NCBI GenBank assembly: GCA_013335845.1 | Contig: JAAXUU010000016.1 | Coordinates: 1-11,524, forward strand | Reading direction: 5' to 3' | DNA: 11,524 nt | Origin: Actinomycetota bacterium | Lineage (GTDB): Bacteria; Actinomycetota; Coriobacteriia; Coriobacteriales; RUG844 | Shown here: piece by piece, positions 6,171 through 11,524 of the stretch | Position numbering within the stretch: the stretch's first letter is position 1 | How the letters are laid out: each line of letters starts with the position of its first letter | Translations under genes and position numbers: made by a program | The notes under the pieces: generated by a model | Seen by the model: the letters and a program-made list of their open reading frames with translations, nothing else | What the model was told of the DNA's origin: nothing | Databases searched by the model: none

Positions 6171-6236
6171 GTACCTACCCGATATCGTACCTACCGTACC
6201 ACTGCGACCTCGGTCGCGAAAGGAATCGACGAGCTA

Positions 6237-6800
6237 TTACTTCTCGTCTTCCTCGGTGTCTTCCACTTCTTCTTCGTCCTCGGATTCTTCGTCCTCGTCG
6301 ATTTCGAGGTCCTCTTCGAGCTCATCATCAAAATCTTCGAATTCGTCATCCTCGTCGAATTCTTCGGCATCCCAGTCGACGCTCTCGTCGAAGAACGAGA
6401 GGGTTTCACCGAGATATGCAGGGGCTTCTTCGAATGTGAGCACATCCTCGTCGATGGTGTAGACCAAGCACAGGGCATGCCCGATGTCTGAGTCCTTCTC
6501 GGCGCATTCGATGATTATCGCATCCTGCTCGCCGTCATCGGTATCGACATATCCGTCGTAGCAGAATACATAACAGGCGATTTCCTTGCGAGCTGCATCC
6601 ACGACTTTGCGTGCCGAGGAGAAACATTCTCCTGTCGTATCACCGGGATGCGTCTCGATGAACATGTTGTCGCCGTCGGCGAGAACGGTGAAGGGTACGA
6701 GGTCGCCGCCCTGTTCGAGCTTCTGGCGCGCTTCATCAAGCGCGAAATACGCGACTTTTTCGAGCACTTCGCTCATCTCAACTACTATTTCCTCTGCCAT
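6237..6800 (-). CDS. Unknown protein A: small alpha/beta domain with highly acidic C-terminal tail
   Basis: Not a family I can name. The ATG at 6800 (MAEEIVVEMSEVLEKV) is chosen because AAAGG lies 8 nt upstream; an in-frame ATG at 6872 has no such site. Residues 1-130 look like a compact domain: helix 8-30, strands near 35-50 (FTVLADGDNMFIET), helix 57-75 (CFSSARKVVDAARKEI) and strands 76-118 (ACYVFCYDGYVD, DAIIIECAE, HALCLVYTI). Residues 136-187 are almost entirely Asp/Glu with a few Phe, a disordered polyanionic tail. No signal peptide or membrane helix is seen, so it should be cytoplasmic. The domain matches the order of elements in the neighbour at 6958-7437. Acidic tails often mimic nucleic acid or bind basic partners; that is inference only. 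It lies 157 nt after protein B and ends at a strong terminator. Confidence 0.85.
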   Translation of the reverse strand: MAEEIVVEMSEVLEKVAYFALDEARQKLEQGGDLVPFTVLADGDNMFIETHPGDTTGECFSSARKVVDAARKEIACYVFCYDGYVDTDDGEQDAIIIECAEKDSDIGHALCLVYTIDEDVLTFEEAPAYLGETLSFFDESVDWDAEEFDEDDEFEDFDDELEEDLEIDEDEESEDEEEVEDTEEDEK

Positions 6801-6819
6801 AATGCACGCCTTTCGTTGT

Positions 6820-6837
6820 TTGCACATGCCAGTGCAA
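6820..6837. promoter_or_regulatory. Small dyad in the leader of protein A
   Basis: TTGCAC (6820-6825) and GTGCAA (6832-6837) are perfect inverted arms with a 6-bp centre, ending 20 bp upstream of the start of gene A and next to its ribosome binding site. It could be an operator or a hairpin that affects translation. Confidence 0.3.
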
Positions 6838-6901
6838 GGACAATCAATATGATAGAAGTCATGATACGGCATCGGGACCGAGCATGCGATAAGAAATTGT
6901 C

Positions 6902-6936
6902 ATCGGGTAGCATCTTCCTCAGGATCGGTACCCGAT
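6902..6936 (-). terminator. Possible weak terminator or hairpin between genes B and A
   Basis: ATCGGGTA (6902-6909) and TACCCGAT (6929-6936) are perfect 8-bp inverted arms with a 19-nt loop, 22 nt past the stop of gene B. On the minus strand GACAATTTCTT follows, a poor T-run. It may partly end transcription or mark mRNA processing so that A is made at a different level from the rest of the operon. Confidence 0.35.
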
Positions 6937-6957
6937 TCCTCCTACTTCGCCTACTGT

Positions 6958-7437
6958 TTACTTGGAATGTAGGAGGGAATCCGGTCCGTGCATGATGAGA
7001 GGCGCACCTAATGGCGCCGCGCCACCGCGAATGGGTCGCTTCGAATAGCATTGGATGACGAGAATACCCTCGCCCGTCTCTCTTTCACCGAGATAGACGA
7101 AGAGCGTCGTTTGCCCTGACGGGTACGGATTCCCCCCGTCGTCAGAGGGACGCGATTCCGGCAGTCCGAAGATGTCCTCGGTCGAGTCGACCAGAATGGC
7201 ATATGCTTCGATCTCCCCGTTGTTCTCGAGGAAGAGGCGGGCATTCTCCAGTACGGTGTCGAGAGATCCGTGGGCGCCGGAATCCACCTCGAAACGATAG
7301 CTACCTTCATCTGCCCGTTTGTATACGAGTGTCGGGGGCATTCCGCCCTTTCGCGGATGCATATCGAGCAGAGTGATCACAGCCCATGAGCAGAGCTTCT
7401 GCAGCTGTTCGCTTACGGGTGGTTTTTCATTCTGCAT
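6958..7437 (-). CDS. Unknown protein B: probable distant paralogue of protein A
   Basis: Unrecognised family. The ATG at 7437 (MQNEKPPVSEQ) has GGGAG 5 nt upstream; an in-frame ATG at 7452 is possible and would add five residues. The 159 residues show helix 8-27 (VSEQLQKLCSWAVITLLDM), strands near 35-51, helix 59-73 (LDTVLENARLFLENN), a strand EIEAYAILVDS, a loop with GLPESRPSDDGG, and strands TTLFVYLGE and GILVIQCYSKRP. This order and several residues (SE.L.K at the start, YxxxxDxxxD after the second helix) match protein A, but the acidic tail is absent; the C-terminus is Gly/Pro/Leu-rich instead. The gene overlaps the end of the YaiI-family gene by 11 nt, which suggests coupled translation. 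No signal peptide is seen; a cytoplasmic location is likely. Confidence 0.85.
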   Translation of the reverse strand: MQNEKPPVSEQLQKLCSWAVITLLDMHPRKGGMPPTLVYKRADEGSYRFEVDSGAHGSLDTVLENARLFLENNGEIEAYAILVDSTEDIFGLPESRPSDDGGNPYPSGQTTLFVYLGERETGEGILVIQCYSKRPIRGGAAPLGAPLIMHGPDSLLHSK

Positions 7438-7930
7438 GGACACTCCCGTCATCGGAAGCCGCCTCGAGTTGTTCCTTTATGACGCGTTCGAACATGCAGC
7501 AAAAGTGCTCGCGGTCATCCTCGAGGAAAGCGCGAGGACCACCGGTGCGTCCCCCGCTGCGACGGATCTTCTTCTCGACATGACGTAATTCGAGATCCAT
7601 ATCGATAGTGAGAAGCGAGTGCACGCGGCCACGAGGGCTGATCGCCCGAGCCCCACGTCCGAGAACCATGGCCGCAAGGCCGGTGTCTTGGGTGAGGACG
7701 ATATCCGTGCGTTTGAGCTGCTCGACTATGGCGAAGTCGGCCGAGTCGGCGCCGGTCTGCACTGTGAACACCTCGACATCGGCGTCGCCGCGTCTCAGAT
7801 GCTTCTGAAGATTCTGCGTGCCGTTAGCCACCAATACGACCGGCACCTTGTATTTACGGGCGAGAGCAAGAGCTTCCCGCATAACAGGGCATGCATCGGC
7901 ATCGATGAAAAGCGTCGGTTTCTCCGTCAC
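7427..7930 (-). CDS. YaiI/YqxD family protein (UPF0178, DUF188)
   Basis: A conserved bacterial family with a PIN-like fold and no firmly assigned role. The 167 residues carry the family signatures: FIDADACPVMREAL at 8-21, VANGTQNL, VQTGADSADFAIVEQL at 57-72, TQDTGLAAMVLGRGARAISPRG at 80-101 and RTGGPRAF at 128-135. The acidic residues D10, D12, D65 and D82 are placed as in a PIN-type metal site. The length is slightly above the usual 150. The start is GTG, 6 nt after the galE stop, with GAGG overlapping the end of galE, so translation is probably coupled. Its 3' end overlaps gene B. Adjacency to galE looks like simple operon sharing rather than a shared pathway. Confidence 0.93.
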   Translation of the reverse strand: MTEKPTLFIDADACPVMREALALARKYKVPVVLVANGTQNLQKHLRRGDADVEVFTVQTGADSADFAIVEQLKRTDIVLTQDTGLAAMVLGRGARAISPRGRVHSLLTIDMDLELRHVEKKIRRSGGRTGGPRAFLEDDREHFCCMFERVIKEQLEAASDDGSVHAE

Positions 7931-7936
7931 GTAGCC

Positions 7937-8929
7937 TCAGGCTTTCCGTGCTTGCCGACGACGCCTGAACTCGAGATCGCTTCGCAGGATATCGTCAAGT
8001 GTCCGCTTGGGCATCCAGCCGAGGATCTCCTTTGCACGGTCGCTGTTGGCGATGAGTTTAGCCGGATCCCCCGCACGCCGCTCGGCGATGGTAACCGGGA
8101 AGTCCGCCAGCTTCTTCGCCGCAGTAACGACTTCGGCGACGCTGTACCCGCTACCTGAACCGAGATTACACAGGATCGAGGTGTCGTTCTCGAGGATGTA
8201 CTCCGCACCCAGCACGTGTGCCCGTGCGAGGTCGCTCACATGCACATAATCGCGCACACAGGTACCATCGGGTGTCTCGTAATCGGTACCGAAGATATAG
8301 AACATGTCGCGCTCGCCCACAACGGTTTGCATGATAAGGGGAACGAGCCATGTGACCTGGTCTTTCTCCAAACCGATCTCAAGGGAGTCGTCGGCACCGG
8401 CCACGTTGAAGTACCGGAAGATACAATAGTTCATGTCATGTGCGGCACAAACCCACTTGATCATCTTCTCGCTCGCGAGTTTGGTATCGCCGTACGGATT
8501 GATGGGCATCAAGTCGTCGTCTTCCAAGCACTCGTCGTGCTCCGGCTCGCCATATACCGCTGCCGTAGACGAGAATACCAGGTTCCCGATACCATGTTCG
8601 ACCATCGTTTCGAGCATGACACGAACGCCCTCGACATTGTTGTGATAGTACTCGAGGGGCTGCTCGACGCTCTCGGGCACGATGAGTTTGGCAGCGAAGT
8701 GCATGACGACATCCACCGGTCTCCCCAGCGCGGCTTCACCCTCGATAGCCCGGGCGATGTCGGTCTTGTTCAGGATGTCACCCTCATAGAAACGTGCGTC
8801 CCTATGGACCATCTCCCGCTTGCCTGTCGAGAGGTTGTCTAAAACGGCAACCTCGTGTCCCGCCCGTATCAGTTCATAAACCGCGTGACTGCCGATATAA
8901 CCTGCGCCACCGATAACCAGTGCCTTCAT
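7937..8929 (-). CDS. galE: UDP-glucose 4-epimerase
   Basis: Interconverts UDP-glucose and UDP-galactose with bound NAD, for the Leloir pathway and for supplying sugars to surface glycans. The 330 residues are normal for the extended SDR family. Visible: the NAD-binding GGAGYIGSH (7-15), VLDNLSTG (29-36), the HFAA segment (77-80), the active-site FSSTAAVYG with Thr122 in the Ser/Thr position, the YxxxK pair Tyr146/Lys150 (NPYGDTKLASE), RYFNVAGAD (172-180) and CVRDYVHVSDLA (224-235). The C-terminus RRRRQARKA is unusually basic. The start has AGAGAGG 5 nt upstream. It lies 37 nt after the subtilase gene and 6 nt before the YaiI-family gene. No galK or galT is nearby, so a role in cell-envelope sugars fits the neighbourhood better than galactose use; this is inference. 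Confidence 0.96.
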   Translation of the reverse strand: MKALVIGGAGYIGSHAVYELIRAGHEVAVLDNLSTGKREMVHRDARFYEGDILNKTDIARAIEGEAALGRPVDVVMHFAAKLIVPESVEQPLEYYHNNVEGVRVMLETMVEHGIGNLVFSSTAAVYGEPEHDECLEDDDLMPINPYGDTKLASEKMIKWVCAAHDMNYCIFRYFNVAGADDSLEIGLEKDQVTWLVPLIMQTVVGERDMFYIFGTDYETPDGTCVRDYVHVSDLARAHVLGAEYILENDTSILCNLGSGSGYSVAEVVTAAKKLADFPVTIAERRAGDPAKLIANSDRAKEILGWMPKRTLDDILRSDLEFRRRRQARKA

Positions 8930-8966
8930 TCGTACCTCTCTCTAGAATGCAACGTGCAGGCGATCA

Positions 8967-11279
8967 TCAACCGAGCGCCGCTACAAAAGCTTGTCGAAGT
9001 GCCGCCGGGACGACGTCCTCCCCACCCAGCCACGCGAGTCGATCCACCTCATACTTATGATCAGGTACCACATCGAGCACGGATCTGCCCGAAACCGAAT
9101 CGTCTGCAAGGAGAAGGAGTCCTCCTCGTTCCCCGAGAAGAGGAGCCGCGGCTAGGGCATCGGGGAAATTAAGCCCCGTGGCAACGCCGATATCCGTCCA
9201 AGATAATACACCTTCCGCTACTGCGAATTCTGCGATATCTCTACACGTATCATAACGCGTGAGCCCACCATAGCGCATGACGGATAAACCTGCATCTTCC
9301 AATCGTGTAGCAGTCGTCGCGGGAATGACATCGTCCGCCCCAACAATGACCACACGATCGAAGTCCCCCGAGGTGAGCAGGGTATAGGTACTCGACGCGA
9401 GGCTTCCATCGGACGCGGTTAGGAAGATGGGGCATTTCGACGCATAGGCATAGGGTGAGATCGATAGCGCATCCGGGTAGTTCGACCCCAACGCCACGAT
9501 GGCAGTTCGGTTTTCAGACCAAAGGCCCCCTGCTCCAACGCTCTTCCCCTCGGCATAGATCTGCTCGGCGGTTTCGATTCGTGTTGCGCCTGCAAGCCGC
9601 ACAGATGTGAGGCCGCACAACTGATCGATCTGCGTTTTCACGCTCTCACTTATCGCTCCGGATCCGCCGACGATATAGACATGCGCAGGATCGAGTTCCT
9701 CAAGCGCCGTTCTCGTCTGTTCGGAAAGCGCATTTGTGGCGGTGAGGAGTATAGGCGCATCGAAACCTCCTGCCAAACCGGCAGCCGCCAGCGCATCGGG
9801 GAAATTGTCTCCTGTGGCGATAAGCACCGTGCCTCCCACAGCAGGGACCTCATCGGAAAACGCTTGGACTATCTCGAGCATAGTGTCATAACGCGTTGAT
9901 CCTGCAAGTTCTTCGATATCGACGGTCCTACTTAATGCAGCAGTTGCATCAACCTGTCCCCACCCGTAATCGATATCCTTTCCCGGATCTCCATAATCAG
10001 TGGCGGTCCCGTAAAGGATCTCCTTCACGTCGCTAATAGATCGCGTTGCATCCTGTGCGAAAACCAAAGCTGCGACGCCGGCAACAATCGGCGAGGCCAT
10101 GCTCGTCCCACTTTTGTAGCCGTAGTCATAGGGGGGAGATGGATTTAGCAGGTTCGTTCCTACCGGCACGGTACTGTATATATATGATCCCGGTGCAGAG
10201 ATGTCTTTTTGCGGGCCATAGTTTGAAAATGCCGAACGCTCGGTGTTTTCATCGAGTGAAATGACGCTCACGCACACTTCGAAATCGGCGGGATAGTACG
10301 GTTCTGACGAACCGTTGTTCCCCGCTGCACAAACGGTTAAGATGCCCCGCTCAGCCGCTTGGTTGATGACACCCTCCAACGCCGAATCGTACATCGTGGT
10401 GCCCAAGCTCAGATTGATCACGCGCAAACTGGGAATGTCAGCCTCGAATAGATATTCATATGCCTCGATAAGCGTTGCGGTGTTAGCATTGACCCCACCC
10501 CCGCTCAAGACATAGAACACATTGATGGGGATGATCGACGCATTATAGGAAACGCCCGCGATTCCCTGCCCGTTATTCGCTTCTGCTGCGATAATCCCCG
10601 CGACGTGGGTACCGTGGTCTTTGACGTACCCCGTGAGTGGCTGTCTCAGATACGCATCATAGGCATGGGCATAATCGATGGTATCGACAAGGTCGGGATG
10701 GCTCATGTCGATTCCCGTATCTATTACAGCAATACTGACCGTTTCTTCGACTCGCACTAAATCCCACGCTGTGTAAGCATTGATGCTATCCAAATACCAT
10801 TGTGCACTTGCAGCATAGGGATCATCTACGATGGTATCGAGTACGATCTCTTCCTCGGCAGTTTCCTCGACCAATTCATAGATGTAGTTCGGTTGCGCAT
10901 ACTCGACTGCGGGGTTGGCGTTCAGTTCAGCGAGTGTCTCATTTGCGGTGGCTCCATCGAGAATCTCGACCACAACCAGGTCTTCCGATTCGATGGTCTC
11001 CTCTGTGAGCTCCTCAGAAGGAGTCGCCTCAATCGCATCGACCGCTGCGCTCGCCTCGGCTACCGAAGCGCCTTCCTTGAACACGACGAGTACTTCATCC
11101 TCCACATAGGTGACCCCAGCATCGGCTTCACTCAGTGAATAGGTAGTCTCTTCTTCGAGATTGGTTGAGACGGGACTCTCCCCCGTGGCGAATGCGCCTG
11201 GAACCAGCCAGAGCGCCAATGCAAGCACCAGCACACAATTGAGAATCACTACGAGCTTTTTCTGAAGCTTGTTGTCCAC
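8967..11279 (-). CDS. Cell-wall-anchored S8 subtilisin-like serine protease with three CWB2 repeats
   Basis: An exported protease. Signal peptide about 1-32 (VVILNCVLVLALALWLVPGAFA). Residues 57-136 resemble a subtilase propeptide (YVEDEVLVVFKEG ... NPAVEYAQPNYIYEL). The S8 catalytic domain spans about 150-450 with Asp187 (AVIDTGID), His222 (DHGTHVAG), oxyanion Asn321 (AAGNNG) and Ser393 (SGTSMASP), so the triad is complete. Three cell-wall-binding repeat 2 modules follow at about 457-545, 559-650 and 668-755, each starting RxxGxxRxxT/D and containing GxNxPDALAAAP-type and VGGxxxI-type motifs. CWB2 modules bind secondary wall polymers, so the enzyme should stay on the cell surface. The region between propeptide and catalytic domain is acidic (ETAEEEIVLD). 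The start is GTG with GAGG 7 nt upstream. It is the first gene of the operon and has the only long leader. Confidence 0.95.
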   Translation of the reverse strand: MDNKLQKKLVVILNCVLVLALALWLVPGAFATGESPVSTNLEEETTYSLSEADAGVTYVEDEVLVVFKEGASVAEASAAVDAIEATPSEELTEETIESEDLVVVEILDGATANETLAELNANPAVEYAQPNYIYELVEETAEEEIVLDTIVDDPYAASAQWYLDSINAYTAWDLVRVEETVSIAVIDTGIDMSHPDLVDTIDYAHAYDAYLRQPLTGYVKDHGTHVAGIIAAEANNGQGIAGVSYNASIIPINVFYVLSGGGVNANTATLIEAYEYLFEADIPSLRVINLSLGTTMYDSALEGVINQAAERGILTVCAAGNNGSSEPYYPADFEVCVSVISLDENTERSAFSNYGPQKDISAPGSYIYSTVPVGTNLLNPSPPYDYGYKSGTSMASPIVAGVAALVFAQDATRSISDVKEILYGTATDYGDPGKDIDYGWGQVDATAALSRTVDIEELAGSTRYDTMLEIVQAFSDEVPAVGGTVLIATGDNFPDALAAAGLAGGFDAPILLTATNALSEQTRTALEELDPAHVYIVGGSGAISESVKTQIDQLCGLTSVRLAGATRIETAEQIYAEGKSVGAGGLWSENRTAIVALGSNYPDALSISPYAYASKCPIFLTASDGSLASSTYTLLTSGDFDRVVIVGADDVIPATTATRLEDAGLSVMRYGGLTRYDTCRDIAEFAVAEGVLSWTDIGVATGLNFPDALAAAPLLGERGGLLLLADDSVSGRSVLDVVPDHKYEVDRLAWLGGEDVVPAALRQAFVAALG

Positions 11280-11337
11280 GCTTCATCCTCACTGAGTTTG
11301 CCGGCTTTATGTTCGAGAACGAATACGTCAGGATAGG

Positions 11338-11343
11338 ACTATA
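11338..11343 (-). promoter_or_regulatory. Possible -10 box of the subtilase operon
   Basis: TATAGT on the minus strand, 59 nt upstream of the GTG, within an A/T-richer stretch. No convincing -35 box lies 16-18 bp before it, so the assignment is weak. Confidence 0.25.
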
Positions 11344-11435
11344 GTGTACTGCAAACAGCACGTCTTTTGGAGAGCGCTTCTTTTACTGTGACGATATCCG
11401 TGACCCGACGATGCGCGGCAGGCTGACTGTTCCAT

Positions 11436-11471
11436 ACCGAGCGATGGCGATTCGACTCATCGCCCTTCGGT
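11436..11471. terminator. Hairpin in the subtilase upstream region
   Basis: GGCGAT (11446-11451) pairs with ATCGCC (11459-11464) around a 7-nt loop, with outer arms ACCGA (11436-11440) and TCGGT (11467-11471). On the plus strand TTTT follows at 11471-11474; on the minus strand no T-run follows. It overlaps the stop of the possible upstream gene and may be a terminator or part of a structured leader. Confidence 0.35.
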
Positions 11472-11524
11472 TTTGAAAGCCTCAGGCGGCATGGGTTTCC
11501 CTGGAGGCGTCATCAAGGCGGCTC
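11457..11524 (-). CDS. Possible 3' end of an unidentified gene
   Basis: From the window edge one minus-strand frame is open for 21 codons and ends in TGA at 11457-11459; its last residues read MTPPGKPMPPEAFKTEGR. The other two minus frames stop within 14 codons. The segment is too short to identify. It may be the tail of a gene upstream of the subtilase, or chance. Confidence 0.3.
   Translation of the reverse strand, partial: AALMTPPGKPMPPEAFKTEGR

Noticed and set aside
6121..6462. Serine-rich plus-strand frame
   Set aside because: The poly-Ser stretch is simply the reverse reading of the Asp/Glu codons of protein A.
11128..11361. Minus-strand frame overlapping the subtilase start, with an ATG next to the GAGG
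   Set aside because: It is out of frame with the signal peptide, shows no recognisable features and is overlapped almost fully by a well supported gene.
11400..11524. Cyclic-di-GMP or other riboswitch before the subtilase
   Set aside because: Nested stems can be drawn, but no conserved riboswitch core was recognised and the segment may instead be the end of another gene.

Overview
The window carries about ten protein genes, all on the minus strand, so transcription runs from 11524 towards 1. Base composition is moderate (roughly 50-55% GC by eye). The content suggests a Gram-positive actinobacterium, most likely of the Coriobacteriia (Eggerthellaceae/Coriobacteriaceae type). The reasons are a subtilase with three cell-wall-binding repeat 2 (CWB2) modules, a DUF4013 membrane protein, a MerR regulator with a TipAS domain, strong AGGAGG-type ribosome binding sites and frequent GTG starts. 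This placement is an inference; no rRNA is present to confirm it.

Layout in transcription order. (1) 11524-11280: the possible last 21 codons of an unidentified gene, a hairpin, then the leader of the next unit. (2) 11279-6237: a likely operon of an exported S8 subtilase with CWB2 repeats, galE, a YaiI/YqxD-family gene that overlaps a small unknown gene (B), and, after a 157-nt gap, a second unknown gene (A) with a very acidic tail. A and B look like distant paralogues. A hairpin terminator follows A. (3) 5997-5200: a DUF4013 polytopic membrane protein with its own terminator. (4) 5028-3259: a six-helix membrane protein with a HEAT-repeat cytoplasmic half, ending in a 17-bp tandem repeat array. 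(5) 3109-2339: a TipA-like MerR regulator preceded by a classic 19-bp-spacer MerR promoter with a dyad in the spacer, and containing a strong internal ribosome binding site that should yield a separate TipAS-like drug-binding protein. A terminator follows. (6) 2107-1031: an exported M23 metallopeptidase-like protein with a C-terminal membrane helix. (7) 952-121: rpsF (ribosomal protein bS6) and ssb.

The most unusual point is the 3' end of ssb. The OB fold is intact to about residue 105, but the usual flexible linker and acidic tip are missing. In their place are about 50 residues that look like the C-terminal half of a PxKF domain, which normally sits at the end of secreted proteins. rpsR, which usually follows ssb, does not start within the 120 bases left. 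The junction is either a real rearrangement/fusion or an assembly chimera, and it should be tested first.

As a functional whole, the window mixes housekeeping genes (rpsF, ssb, galE) with cell-envelope genes (subtilase, M23 protein, two membrane proteins) and one self-regulated antibiotic-sensing locus.
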